Below are positions 9,102 to 17,414 of a stretch of DNA of 64,000 bases, piece by piece. This stretch comes from Streptococcus mitis (lineage in GTDB: Bacteria > Bacillota > Bacilli > Lactobacillales > Streptococcaceae). Where the stretch lies: positions 62,001-126,000 of the forward strand of contig NZ_CAMHZD010000004.1 in NCBI RefSeq assembly GCF_946190065.1, given 5' to 3'. Numbering within the stretch: the first letter of the stretch is position 1; every line of letters starts with the position of its first letter. A program made the translations under genes and the position numbers. The notes beneath the pieces were generated by a model. The model saw nothing but the letters and a program-made list of their open reading frames with translations. It was not told where the DNA came from and searched no databases.

Positions 9102-9273
9102 GATATGCACCTTAGGTACTGGGGACGTCGCTAACTAACTTTGTGAGTCTGTATGGAAATCTAATACTAAATTGATCAAGATTTCCAACAGTCTCATCAA
9201 AGTGGATTTAGCTGACTAATTTTTGAACCTAAGGTTTCAAAAATCCCCACATAACAGTACGGCGGTGCATATC
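9102..9273. repeat. Palindromic structured element between glyQ and glyS
   Basis: Ten-base ends GATATGCACC (9102-9111) and GGTGCATATC (9264-9273) are perfectly inverted. Inside are nested inverted pairs: 24-nt near-perfect arms at 9138-9161 and 9180-9203, GTCGCTAA / TTAGCTGAC (9127-, 9208-9216), and CCTTAGGT (9110-9117) / ACCTAAGG (9227-9234). Just outside is a further hairpin, GCAAGTC/GACTTGC (around 9290). It encodes nothing longer than about 13 codons. It looks like a MITE-type insertion or a folded RNA spacer in the operon. I do not recognise its family, and no target-site duplication is obvious. Confidence 0.6.
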
Positions 9274-9327
9274 CCTCTAGCAAGTCTTCGACTTGCCTCT
9301 AACGATTTTAGAGCACAATATTACTCA

Positions 9328-10245
9328 CTATTCTGCGTCTTCTGCTAAGAGTTTAGCTCGTGTTGCTTCATCCAAAAGTGGGTAGCCTAGGCGTTTTCGT
9401 TCTGCGACAAAGGTTTTGGCTACGACACGGGCCAAGTTACGGATACGGGCGATATAGCCTGCGCGTTCGGTTACAGATACGGCGCCACGCGCATCAAGCA
9501 GGTTAAAGGTGTGTGAACATTTGAGAACATAGTCATAGGCAGGGTGAACCAAACCTTCTTCCAAGGCACGACCAGCTTCTTTTTCAAACTTATCAAAGTT
9601 TTCAAGCAACATTTCTTGATCAGAAATTTCAAATGAATATTTTGAGTGCTCATACTCAGGCTGGATGAAGATTTCTCCGTATTTTACACCATCAGCCCAC
9701 TCGATATCATAGACAGAGTCTACTTCTTGAATGTAAGAAGCCAAACGCTCCAAACCATAAGTAACTTCTGCAGTCACAGGGCCAGTTGCCAATCCACCGA
9801 CTTGTTGGAAATAAGTGAACTGAGTAATTTCCATCCCATCAAGCCAAACTTCCCAACCAAGACCAGCTGAACCAGTTGATGGGTTTTCCCAGTTATCCTC
9901 AACAAAACGGATGTCGTGCTCCAAAGGATTGATTCCCAATTTTTCCAAAGACTCAAGGTAAAGTTCTTGGATGTTTGATGGAGATGGCTTCATGACCACC
10001 TGGAATTGGTGGTGTTGGTAGAGACGGTTAGGATTTTCTCCGTAACGACCGTCAGCAGGACGACGTGATGGCTCTACATAAGCTGCATTCCATGGCTCAG
10101 GTCCGATAGCACGAAGGAAAGTGTAAGGACTCATTGTCCCCGCACCTTTCTCATTATCATAAGCCTGCATAAGCATACAACCTTGGTCATTCCAAAATTG
10201 TTGCAAAGTCAAAATAATTTCTTGAAATGTTAATTTCTTAGACAT
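9328..10245 (-). CDS. glyQ: Glycyl-tRNA synthetase alpha subunit
   Basis: The catalytic alpha subunit that forms glycyl-adenylate and charges tRNA-Gly together with GlyS. It has 305 residues, the family norm, with the class II core ([19 protein letters not shown] at the N-terminus; [42 protein letters not shown]). The start MSKKLTF has a strong AAAGGAG ribosome site 7 nt upstream. The RBS, start codon and first seven codons appear a second time about 174 bp upstream. It is part of the T-box-controlled GFA-glyQ-glyS-DUF896 transcript. Confidence 0.97.
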   Translation of the reverse strand: MSKKLTFQEIILTLQQFWNDQGCMLMQAYDNEKGAGTMSPYTFLRAIGPEPWNAAYVEPSRRPADGRYGENPNRLYQHHQFQVVMKPSPSNIQELYLESLEKLGINPLEHDIRFVEDNWENPSTGSAGLGWEVWLDGMEITQFTYFQQVGGLATGPVTAEVTYGLERLASYIQEVDSVYDIEWADGVKYGEIFIQPEYEHSKYSFEISDQEMLLENFDKFEKEAGRALEEGLVHPAYDYVLKCSHTFNLLDARGAVSVTERAGYIARIRNLARVVAKTFVAERKRLGYPLLDEATRAKLLAEDAE

Positions 10246-10432
10246 TGTTTACTCCTTTTTATATAAATTACTTGCGACACGAGTCTGCCTCGTCGATCAT
10301 ACGAGGCAAGACGAGTTAGTACTGCGTCTAGCTCAGGCACTCTAGTGCCGAGCGTGGGGCAGTCCGACTATAAGGAGGTTTCTGCCACTGACGCAGTGGA
10401 AAGTCAATTTTTTAGACATTGTTTACTCCTTT
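10238..10432 (-). repeat. Duplicated glyQ start region with structured ~142-bp insert
   Basis: A 21-bp sequence covering the RBS and first codons of glyQ is present at 10238-10258 and again at 10412-10432. The upstream copy opens a decoy frame MSKKLTFHCVSGRNLLIVG that ends after 25 codons, before glyQ. Its codons differ synonymously from glyQ (AAA TTG ACT TTC versus AAA TTA ACA TTT). The insert (10267-10411) holds strong inverted pairs: GCCTCG/CGAGGC near 10285-10308, GCTC.GGCACT/AGTGCCGAGC at 10331-10353, CCACTG/CAGTGG near 10385-10399, and a competing long-range pair ACTGCGTC (10321-10328) / GACGCAGT (10390-10397). Confidence 0.7.
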
Positions 10433-10454
10433 AATTTATATTATCTTCTTAGAT

Positions 10455-10826
10455 TTATTTTTCAAGCAACCAAGAAAAAGCTGGGTCCTGAAAAATATGA
10501 CGTTTAGGAACAGTTTGTAAATTCTGATCGCATTCATCTATTGTACCTAATTTCAAAGCACAGACTTCTGGTATATTTTCTTGAACAGTGAAAATTTGAC
10601 TATGACAGTTCTGGCAGTAATAACGCTGTTTTCCTGGAGAAGAACTATAAGAAACAAGCTTTTCTTTTCCATGCAATACTAGCTTTTCACTGCTAACTTT
10701 GGCATTAACTGTATAGGCAGACGCAGTTGCTTTCCGACAAAATGAGCAATGACAAAAAACTAATTCCGATAATTCCTCATCTAGAGTGTAGGTCACTGCT
10801 TTACATAAACAAGATCCTTTAAGCAT
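10455..10826 (-). CDS. GFA / CENP-V domain zinc protein
   Basis: A 123-residue protein of the glutathione-dependent formaldehyde-activating enzyme (GFA)/CENP-V fold. Zinc ligands are visible: GSCLCKAVTY at the N-terminus, CHCSFCRK near residue 26 and CQNCHSQIF near 73. Family members include S-(hydroxymethyl)glutathione synthase, but most bacterial copies are of unknown function, and nothing here shows which thiol or substrate is used. It sits between the glycine T-box leader and glyQ, so it should be made when uncharged tRNA-Gly accumulates. An RBS (GAAAGGAG) precedes the ATG. Confidence 0.85.
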   Translation of the reverse strand: MLKGSCLCKAVTYTLDEELSELVFCHCSFCRKATASAYTVNAKVSSEKLVLHGKEKLVSYSSSPGKQRYYCQNCHSQIFTVQENIPEVCALKLGTIDECDQNLQTVPKRHIFQDPAFSWLLEK

Positions 10827-10856
10827 TATGCTCCTTTCTACTTAGGCATTAGACGA

Positions 10857-11050
10857 ATTCAAAAAGAACCGAATTTCAACACCCAAGCCTTGCGACTAGG
10901 GGCGTCAGAAACGCGGTTCCACCCTAATTTATTACTTCATTGTTTTTAAAAATATTACAGAAAGCGCCAGTTCTTTATTTTGCCCTACTTGGCTCCCACT
11001 ATCCCAAGTTCGCTTGAAGAACGCCATAAGACTTTCTTTCCTGCTGACTA
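10857..11050 (-). promoter_or_regulatory. Glycine T-box leader
   Basis: Minus-strand leader with the hallmark T-box AGGGTGGAACCGCG (10912-10925), which can pair with the tRNA acceptor end. A stem-I candidate specifier GGC (10966-10968) sits in the context AACTGGCGCTTT and reads a glycine codon. A terminator ends the leader: GAACCG pairs with CGGTTC followed by TTTTT (about 10861-10920). It controls the GFA-domain gene and, by read-through, glyQ-glyS. Family knowledge: uncharged tRNA stabilises the antiterminator. Confidence 0.92.
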
Positions 11051-11051
11051 T

Positions 11052-11080
11052 TATATCAAAAATTAGCACAATGTACAATT
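11052..11080 (-). promoter_or_regulatory. Promoter of the glycine T-box operon
   Basis: -35 TTGTAC, 17-bp spacer, -10 TATAAT just upstream of the T-box stem I on the minus strand. Confidence 0.75.
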
Positions 11081-11094
11081 CTTTTTATGATTTT

Positions 11095-11937
11095 CTAGAA
11101 ATCCATATCATCAACTCGTGGAGCACCCGACTGAACAGCAATCACTTTTAAGGTTTCCCTTTCTTCATGACTCAATTCAATTCCAAAACAATCAAGATTA
11201 GCCTGAATCCGCGATGCTGTGACAGATTTCGGAAGTGGTAAAAATCCTTCTGCTAAGCTCCAGGCCAAGGCTATTTGAGCAACAGACTTTCCGTGATTTG
11301 CCGCAATTTCTTGCACTTGCTTGCTATCAAACAGTTCTCCCTGACCAAAAGGCCCCCAAGCTTCCAATAAAATTCCTTTTTCTCGACAGTAATCTACTAC
11401 TTCCCCTTGATACACACCTGGTGCCAAACGAACTTGATTGACCGCTGGAAGAATTTTTGCTGTTTCAAGCAAGGCATCCAAATGATGGGGAAGAAAATTA
11501 CTAACACCGATAGCACGGATTTTGCCTTCTAGGTAAAGATCCTCCATCGCTCTCCAAACTTCCGCATTTCGGATTTTCCATTCCTCATTTTCTCTGAGCG
11601 ATTTTGGATTTGGCCAATGAATCAAATACAAATCCAAATATTCCAAGCCCAGCTTCTCTAAAGACTCTTCAAAAGCCTGACGAGTTTGCTCATAGTTGTG
11701 ATTTGTATTCCAGAGTTTGCTGGTTACAAAAATTTCCTCACGCGGAATGCCACTATCTTGAATAGCACGACCAACGCTTTCTTCATTTTTATAAATCGTT
11801 GCCGTATCGATATGGCGATATCCTGCTTTTAAAGCCTCTAAAACTGCTTGGTAGGCAATCTCTCCATTTTCAGCTTTCCAGGTTCCAAATCCCAGAACTG
11901 GAATCGTAACGCCGTTATTTAAAGTATAAGATTTCAT
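11095..11937 (-). CDS. Aldo/keto reductase
   Basis: A 280-residue NADPH-dependent aldo/keto reductase of the AKR5 (2,5-diketo-gluconate reductase-like) group. It shows the TIM-barrel signatures GFGTWKAENGE, DTATIYKNEESVGRAI (catalytic Asp and Tyr), the Lys in TSKLWNTNHNYEQ, LIHWPNP with the catalytic His, GVSNF, and the cofactor-binding LPKSVTASRIQANL near the C-terminus. It would reduce small aldehydes or ketones in the cytosol; the physiological substrate is not evident. It appears to be a single gene and follows pgdA by 77 bp on the same strand, so co-transcription is possible. Confidence 0.93.
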   Translation of the reverse strand: MKSYTLNNGVTIPVLGFGTWKAENGEIAYQAVLEALKAGYRHIDTATIYKNEESVGRAIQDSGIPREEIFVTSKLWNTNHNYEQTRQAFEESLEKLGLEYLDLYLIHWPNPKSLRENEEWKIRNAEVWRAMEDLYLEGKIRAIGVSNFLPHHLDALLETAKILPAVNQVRLAPGVYQGEVVDYCREKGILLEAWGPFGQGELFDSKQVQEIAANHGKSVAQIALAWSLAEGFLPLPKSVTASRIQANLDCFGIELSHEERETLKVIAVQSGAPRVDDMDF

Positions 11938-12014
11938 TTTTTCCCTTTCTAAATTAGAAGAAAATCCAAAGATCTAAATTTTCAAGAAAAACTTATCTCT
12001 TTAGATTTTGTATA

Positions 12015-13406
12015 TTATTGGTCACGGTCGTAGTAGAGCTGGTGAGCTTTAAGACGAGTATCTAACAAATCTGGAATTGTCACAAAGTCATAACCTTGCC
12101 CTTTCAAGTAGTCAATAACCTTAGGTAGAGCATGTACCGTCTCAGCATGAATATCATGCATAAGGATAATAGAACCATTCTTGACTTCACGCTGAATTTC
12201 TGTCAGAATAGATGCTTCATTTTTATTCTTCCAGTCAAGACTATCCACATCCCACATAATAAAGCTTAAATCGAGGCTATTGCGAATGTCGTCTGTAATG
12301 GCTCCATAAGGCGGACGCATAAGTTTAGAACTAGAGCCCAGCACCTTAGTTAGAGCATCCTCAGTATCAGTAATCTGTTTTTTAGCTTCATCAAGAGAAA
12401 GTTTTGAAAGTACTGGATGGCTCCAACTATGGTTTCCAATGACATGACCATCTGCTTTCATTCGCTTCAAAATCTCCTCATTGCCAGAAACATTCTTACC
12501 TAAAACAAAGAAAGTTGCCTTAATACCATACTTAGAAAGAGTGTCTAATGCTTGATTTGTCGTTGCAGGATTCGGGCCATCATCAAAAGTCAAGGCTACT
12601 ACTTTACGATTTTTCTTTTCATAATAAGCCTTATAAAGTTCTGCATCCTTATCTAATAGATAAGAGGACTGAATAACCTCAAAGAAACTAGATACTGGCA
12701 AGGCAATTTCATCTATATTTTCCACTGCCTGGCTTGGGTAAAGGATAATTTGACTATCCTTGTAATCAAAATTCCATGCAGATAAGTCTTGGTCAGAGAA
12801 ACCTTTAACAAGCTGATCAATCTTTTCTTGCTCCAATTTCTTATCCTGTAAGAAAGAGGTCATTTCTTTTATCAGCTGCTCTTTGGCTTTACTAGCATCT
12901 GAAAATAATTGATCAAGTGTAAAAGGTTTGCCATCTTCTGTCAAATGTACTTTTGCAAGACTAGTTTTTTCAGTCTCTTCAACTTTTGACCAAGTTAAAT
13001 CATAGACTTGTTTCATCACACTTCGGTTGACAATCCCTTTTAAAGTCGAATCCTGTTTCTCCGTATAATAGAAAACCAGATTCTCCTTGTCTTCCAGATT
13101 TTCCTTAATATCCTGTGTCATGATTTCCTTTACAGATGAAATCACATGCTCCCCTTGGAGAGGATAATAGGCAATTACTTCTGCTTGTCCCTTACGAAAA
13201 TGATCCTTCTTATTTCCCTCACTTAATTGATCATCTTTCTCTTTTTTAAGAGATTCAATCCTTTGTTCAAAACTTTGCTTTGTATATATTTTATACCCAA
13301 TAATTGAACCAAGGACACATATACTTACCGAAAAGATAGCTACCAGGGCTATCAAGCCGATTCTCTTTTTATCGTGCACAACACGTTTTGCTCTACTTTT
13401 ATCCAT
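12015..13406 (-). CDS. pgdA: Peptidoglycan N-acetylglucosamine deacetylase
   Basis: PgdA removes acetyl groups from GlcNAc in peptidoglycan and so protects against lysozyme. The protein has 463 residues, the length I recall for pneumococcal PgdA. An N-terminal membrane anchor lies around residues 17-39 ([20 protein letters not shown]), then an extracellular linker domain, then the NodB polysaccharide deacetylase domain from ~265: LTFDDGPN (metal and catalytic Asp), GNHSWSHP (two metal His), [14 protein letters not shown], and LMHDIH. All expected active-site residues are present. The gene lies beside a probable rearrangement junction with metK. Confidence 0.96.
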   Translation of the reverse strand: MDKSRAKRVVHDKKRIGLIALVAIFSVSICVLGSIIGYKIYTKQSFEQRIESLKKEKDDQLSEGNKKDHFRKGQAEVIAYYPLQGEHVISSVKEIMTQDIKENLEDKENLVFYYTEKQDSTLKGIVNRSVMKQVYDLTWSKVEETEKTSLAKVHLTEDGKPFTLDQLFSDASKAKEQLIKEMTSFLQDKKLEQEKIDQLVKGFSDQDLSAWNFDYKDSQIILYPSQAVENIDEIALPVSSFFEVIQSSYLLDKDAELYKAYYEKKNRKVVALTFDDGPNPATTNQALDTLSKYGIKATFFVLGKNVSGNEEILKRMKADGHVIGNHSWSHPVLSKLSLDEAKKQITDTEDALTKVLGSSSKLMRPPYGAITDDIRNSLDLSFIMWDVDSLDWKNKNEASILTEIQREVKNGSIILMHDIHAETVHALPKVIDYLKGQGYDFVTIPDLLDTRLKAHQLYYDRDQ

Positions 13407-13464
13407 AGAAATATGATATCAGATTCAGGCTATAATTTCAATGATTTTAGAAGAAACAGTATAT

Positions 13465-13490
13465 TAAAAAGAGAGGAAGTCCCCCTCTTA
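13465..13490 (-). terminator. metK terminator
   Basis: Stem AGAGG/CCTCT followed on the minus strand by CTTTTT, just after the metK stop. Confidence 0.7.
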
Positions 13491-13495
13491 AAAAT

Positions 13496-14686
13496 TTATT
13501 TAACTGCTTCTTTCAAAGCATCTACCTTATCCAAACGGTCCCATGGAAGGTCAATATCTGTACGTCCCATGTGACCATAAGCCGCTGTTTGACGGTAAAT
13601 TGGACGTTTAAGATCCAGCATTTGGATAATTCCTGCCGGGCGAAGGTCAAAGATTTGACGAGCCGCTTTTTCAAGTTTGCTTTCAGCTACTGTTCCTGTA
13701 CCAAAGGTATCGATACGAACAGAAACAGGTTGGGCAACACCGATTGCGTATGCCAATTGCACTTCTGCCTTCTTAGCCAACCCAGCTGCAACGATATTCT
13801 TGGCAATATAGCGAGCTGCATAAGAGGCTGAACGGTCAACCTTAGTCGCATCTTTACCAGAGAAGGCACCACCACCATGACGAGAGTAGCCACCATACGT
13901 ATCCACAATAATCTTACGACCGGTCAAACCTGAGTCCCCTTGAGGTCCACCGATTACAAAACGACCAGTAGGATTGATGAAGAATTTTGTTTGCTCATCC
14001 AAGTAGGAAGCTGGAATAACCTCTTTGATAACCTTGTTAATGACATCATTGTGAATTTGTTCGTTGCTGACTTCTGGATCGTGCTGAGTTGAAATCACGA
14101 CTGTGTCCACACGTACTGGACGGTCATTTTCATCATACTCAACTGTAACTTGTGACTTGGCATCTGGGCGAAGATAGCTAATTTCACCAGACTTACGAAG
14201 TTCTGCCAGACGACGAACCAATTTATGGCTGAGTGAAATTGGCAATGGCATGAGCTCTTCTGTTTCATCTACCGCAAATCCAAACATAAGCCCTTGGTCT
14301 CCAGCACCAATCAAGTCCAGTGGATCCTGGTCTGCATTTCCACGAACCTCTAAGGCTTCGTTAACACCTTGAGCAATGTCAGGAGATTGTTCCACCAAAG
14401 ATGGGTGTACTCCCACTGTCTCAGCAGAAAAACCGTATTCTGTATTGGTATAGCCAATCTCTGCAATGGTATCACGAACCACACGGTTAATATCCACATA
14501 GGCATTTGTAGAAATTTCACCAAAAACATGGACTGAACCAGTATATACAGCTGTCTCAGCAGCAACGTGCGCCTCTGGATCTTTAGCTAAAATAGCATCC
14601 AAAATCGCATCTGAAATTTGGTCTGCAATCTTATCTGGATGCCCCTCAGATACAGATTCAGACGTGAATAATTTACGTTCTGACAT
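13496..14686 (-). CDS. metK: S-adenosylmethionine synthetase
   Basis: MetK makes SAM from methionine and ATP in the cytosol. It has 396 residues, the normal size. Conserved blocks: [25 protein letters not shown] at the N-terminus, [10 protein letters not shown] near 126, and [19 protein letters not shown]-like near 260 (here SAS for SAA). The start is fixed by a GGGGGG Shine-Dalgarno sequence 9 nt upstream, which is itself part of an SMK (SAM-III) riboswitch. No operon partner is seen. Confidence 0.98.
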   Translation of the reverse strand: MSERKLFTSESVSEGHPDKIADQISDAILDAILAKDPEAHVAAETAVYTGSVHVFGEISTNAYVDINRVVRDTIAEIGYTNTEYGFSAETVGVHPSLVEQSPDIAQGVNEALEVRGNADQDPLDLIGAGDQGLMFGFAVDETEELMPLPISLSHKLVRRLAELRKSGEISYLRPDAKSQVTVEYDENDRPVRVDTVVISTQHDPEVSNEQIHNDVINKVIKEVIPASYLDEQTKFFINPTGRFVIGGPQGDSGLTGRKIIVDTYGGYSRHGGGAFSGKDATKVDRSASYAARYIAKNIVAAGLAKKAEVQLAYAIGVAQPVSVRIDTFGTGTVAESKLEKAARQIFDLRPAGIIQMLDLKRPIYRQTAAYGHMGRTDIDLPWDRLDKVDALKEAVK

Positions 14687-14689
14687 AAA

Positions 14690-14950
14690 AATGTCCCCCC
14701 TTAAAAATAGTGTTATAGAGTTACAAAGTACTGATAGGTATTTTCATTTTCTAAGAGTTACAACGCGTAAGAAATAAAAACGATACTTTTTTATTTCTGA
14801 AGCTAGTAAGGCGCATAGGGTGACCTCATTATAGCGGCAACCGTAGAATGACGAACGACTTTTGAGCCGTCATTCTTTGCGAATTACAAAGTACTGATAG
14901 GAAAACTCTTAGTGATAAATACCTACCATCTTATCGGGACTATATAACTT
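14690..14950 (-). promoter_or_regulatory. SAM-III (SMK-box) riboswitch, apparently split by an insertion
   Basis: The metK leader has the parts of an SMK box. The 5' half is GTTATATAG then TCCCGATAAGATGG (14926-14948, minus). The 3' half is CTATAAC (14712-14718), which pairs with the first block, and then the GGGGGG ribosome site (14695-14700). Between them CCTATCAGTACTTTGTAA occurs twice (14884-14901 and 14721-14738), 163 bp apart, as if a segment had been inserted. The SMK family controls translation by hiding the ribosome site when SAM binds. Whether the split RNA still folds is unknown. Confidence 0.65.
14739..14883. repeat. Structured insert within the metK leader
   Basis: The segment between the two 18-bp direct repeats holds two hairpins: AGAAATAAAA (14770-14779) / TTTTATTTCT (14789-14798), and AGAATGACG (14845-14853) / CGTCATTCT (14868-14876). 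Flanking blocks CTAAGAGTT and AACTCTTAG, and TAGGTATTT and AAATACCTA, are also inverted, giving 9+9 bp terminal arms. No coding frame or known transposase signal is seen. Confidence 0.55.
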
Positions 14951-14954
14951 TACT

Positions 14955-14983
14955 ATTATACCATTTTTAGGCGCAATTTGCAG
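14955..14983 (-). promoter_or_regulatory. metK promoter
   Basis: An extended -10, TGGTATAAT (ATTATA at 14955-14960 on the plus strand), just upstream of the riboswitch 5' half; the -35 is weak. Confidence 0.7.
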
Positions 14984-15026
14984 TCTTTAATGTAGTGTTT
15001 CAATGTAGATATTTTGTTCTCATAAA

Positions 15027-15056
15027 TAAAAAAAGTTGGAGCTCAGCACTCCAACA
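15027..15056 (-). terminator. DEAD-box helicase terminator
   Basis: Stem GTTGGAG (15035-15041) / CTCCAAC (15049-15055) followed by T-run on the minus strand. Confidence 0.85.
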
Positions 15057-15063
15057 ATTGCTA

Positions 15064-16407
15064 TTAAAATGTTTGACGTTTAGCTTTACGCTCTGCACGA
15101 CCACGAGCACGATTTTCAGCGCGCTTGGTTTTGCGGCGTTTTTCATCCACTGCCCATTGAATTTTCTTCTTATAACCCGGTTTGACTTTTTTCTTTTTCT
15201 TTTTGACCAAACCAATCATTTCGATATCAAGCTTGTCTTGTTTTTTCTCACGGTTGACACGACGATCACGGTCATAAGTATCTTGAAATTCCCCGTCTTT
15301 GACCATCTTAGGAGTAAACTTGATTCCCAATTTCTCCAACTCACGGATATCGGAGTCATCACTTGGCTGATAAAGGGTAATAGCTGTACCTGGTAGGCCA
15401 TTTCTTCCAGTTCGACCAACACGGTGAACAAAGAAGGACAAATCTTGCGGAATGGCATCATTGATGACATGGCTGACACCTTCAATATCAATCCCACGCG
15501 CTGCCAAATCTGTTGCGACAATGTACTCAAAATCCAGATTTTTCACCTGATTCATGATACGTTTGCGCTCACGAGGGGCAATATCCCCATGGATTTTTGC
15601 CACCTTCAAGCCTTGAGCAGTCAGATATGAATGCAACTCATCAGCACGTGTCTTAGTGTTGACAAAAATCATTGCCAAATACGGTTGCATCAACTGAGTC
15701 AACTGGTAAATTTGAGCATTCTTATCTCGGCCCTTGGTCGAAATCAACCAATTATCAATGGTATCAGAAATGACCGTTTTGGTCTTGATTTTCTCCATAA
15801 CAGGATTTGATAAGTATTTTTTCAAGAATGGTTGCAACTTTTGTGGGATAGTCGCTGAGAAGACCATGAATTGCAGGTCTTTTGGAAGGCTTCCAGCAAT
15901 CTTATCAACAGTTTCTAAGAATCCCATATCCAAGGTCATATCTGCCTCATCGATCACAAAGGTCTTAGCCTTGTGAATAGCTAGATCACCAGACTTAACT
16001 AAGTCATAAATACGGCCAGGCGTTCCGATAACAATATGAGGCTGGTTACTTGCCAATTTCTCAATCTGGCGAGCCTTATCCGTACCACCCACATAATTAA
16101 CCACACGAACTTCCACGTCTGAGTGAGTAGCAATCTGACGGGCTGCTTGGTAAATTTGAGTAGCTAATTCACGACTCGGTGCAGTAATCACGGCTTGTAC
16201 ACTATCGCTAGCTTCATCTAATTGCTGGAAAATCGGTAACAAGAAAGTGTGAGTTTTACCTGAACCTGTTTTTGATTCACCGACTAGGTCACGACCTGTC
16301 AAAACAATAGGAATCAACTTGTCTTGCACCTCTGTTGGAGTTGTAAATTTTAACTCCTCCAAGGCTTCTCTAATATAGTTTTTAAATTGAAATTTCGTAA
16401 ATGACAT
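15064..16407 (-). CDS. DEAD-box ATP-dependent RNA helicase (CshB-like)
   Basis: A 447-residue RNA helicase with the full motif set: Q-motif FTTPTEVQ, Walker A SKTGSGKT, PSRELA, VIDEADM (DEAD), FSATIP, and HRVGRTGRNG in the second RecA domain. The C-terminal ~75 residues are very basic (KKKKKKVKPGYKKK and repeated RAENRARGRAERKAK) and likely bind RNA. Family roles are cold adaptation, ribosome assembly or mRNA turnover; which applies here cannot be told. It is transcribed singly with its own terminator. The short C-terminal extension suggests CshB rather than the longer CshA. Confidence 0.93.
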   Translation of the reverse strand: MSFTKFQFKNYIREALEELKFTTPTEVQDKLIPIVLTGRDLVGESKTGSGKTHTFLLPIFQQLDEASDSVQAVITAPSRELATQIYQAARQIATHSDVEVRVVNYVGGTDKARQIEKLASNQPHIVIGTPGRIYDLVKSGDLAIHKAKTFVIDEADMTLDMGFLETVDKIAGSLPKDLQFMVFSATIPQKLQPFLKKYLSNPVMEKIKTKTVISDTIDNWLISTKGRDKNAQIYQLTQLMQPYLAMIFVNTKTRADELHSYLTAQGLKVAKIHGDIAPRERKRIMNQVKNLDFEYIVATDLAARGIDIEGVSHVINDAIPQDLSFFVHRVGRTGRNGLPGTAITLYQPSDDSDIRELEKLGIKFTPKMVKDGEFQDTYDRDRRVNREKKQDKLDIEMIGLVKKKKKKVKPGYKKKIQWAVDEKRRKTKRAENRARGRAERKAKRQTF

Positions 16408-16509
16408 AATATCCTCGATTCTATCTATCTGTTCAATTATACCACATTTTATTCCATTTCAGTAGCTTCACTTATTTAAGCTTTTTCCAGTAGCTTCTCT
16501 AGTCAGAAA

Positions 16510-16541
16510 AAGGCTGGAATTTCGTGATTCCAAGCTCTTTT
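16510..16541 (-). terminator. EEP-nuclease gene terminator
   Basis: An imperfect stem (AGCTTGGAAT with ATTCCAGCC) followed by TTTTT on the minus strand, 8 bp past the stop codon. Confidence 0.65.
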
Positions 16542-16547
16542 CAGTTA

Positions 16548-17363
16548 TTATTTCCAGTTTAACATAGCATTCAAACCATAGTGATCACTCACTTGTGGAC
16601 TCTTGTTACCATCAAATACGACATGTAAATTTTCCACCGCTAACTCTTTGGTAGTAAAGACATAATCGATTCGAAGAGGTTCAGTGTTCCCCTTCCATCC
16701 ATCAATTTCTGGTGGAACAGTATAACTACCACTTTTCTCTTGAGCAACTTCAAATGCATCTTGTAATCTTAACGGACTAGCTAAAATAGCTTGATAACCT
16801 TCCTGGCCAGCTGGGTTGTTAAAATCTCCAGCTAGTAAAAGTGGCTTGTTCAATTCTTTCAAAACTGCCTCAAATCGTGCCCATTCTTCTTGGAACCCTT
16901 TATCCCACCAAGAAAGGTGGACACTGGCAACTGCTAACTCCTTACCATCAACTACAGTTTCAGCCAGGGCAACACGGCGAGTATGATAGTCTGTTGGATC
17001 ATCCACATCTGAAACCAAAATTTCTCTGGCTTTAATAGGTGTTTTAGACAAGATAGCCACACCTTCATGGTAGCGGTCATAACCGATATGGTTATAGGCC
17101 CAGGTCCAATAGTAATTTTTTCCTTGCTCTGACAACTTTTCAACCAAAAGTCTAACATAGTGGTCTTGATGAATAGGCTCAGCTGCTGGCAAAGCTTGAT
17201 AGAGATCATTAACTTCTACCTCTGGCGAGGTAATCTCCTGATTGATTTCTTGGAAACAAATCAAATCATAATCTTTTTCAAGAATATCTTCAAGCAAGAG
17301 CTGTAATTTTTTTTCAGCTTCTTTTTCCATCCAGCTATGAGTATTGAGTGTTAAAAATTTCAT
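16548..17363 (-). CDS. Endonuclease/exonuclease/phosphatase-family protein
   Basis: A 271-residue EEP-fold metal-dependent hydrolase. Motifs: FLTLNTHSW at the N-terminus, CFQEINQE (metal Glu), YDRYHEGVAILSK, HLSWWD, AGDFNNPAGQEGY (Asp-Asn pair) and VSDHYGLNAML (Asp-His near the C-terminus). No signal peptide, so it should be cytosolic. The family covers nucleases, phosphodiesterases and phosphatases, and the substrate here is not known. It lies 51 bp downstream of ptsG on the same strand, separated by a strong terminator, so it depends on read-through or its own promoter. Confidence 0.88.
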   Translation of the reverse strand: MKFLTLNTHSWMEKEAEKKLQLLLEDILEKDYDLICFQEINQEITSPEVEVNDLYQALPAAEPIHQDHYVRLLVEKLSEQGKNYYWTWAYNHIGYDRYHEGVAILSKTPIKAREILVSDVDDPTDYHTRRVALAETVVDGKELAVASVHLSWWDKGFQEEWARFEAVLKELNKPLLLAGDFNNPAGQEGYQAILASPLRLQDAFEVAQEKSGSYTVPPEIDGWKGNTEPLRIDYVFTTKELAVENLHVVFDGNKSPQVSDHYGLNAMLNWK

Positions 17364-17371
17364 GTTTTTCT

Positions 17372-17408
17372 CCTAAAACAAGAGGTTGGAAAACAGCTTC
17401 CAACCTCA
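17372..17408 (-). terminator. ptsG terminator
   Basis: A perfect 10-bp stem GAGGTTGGAA (17382-17391) / TTCCAACCTC (17398-17407) followed by TTGTTTT on the minus strand. Confidence 0.85.
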
Positions 17409-17414
17409 AGTATA

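Noticed and set aside
9102-9273. Glycine riboswitch or second T-box between glyQ and glyS
   Set aside because: No T-box core sequence and no glycine-aptamer features; only palindromic arms are visible.
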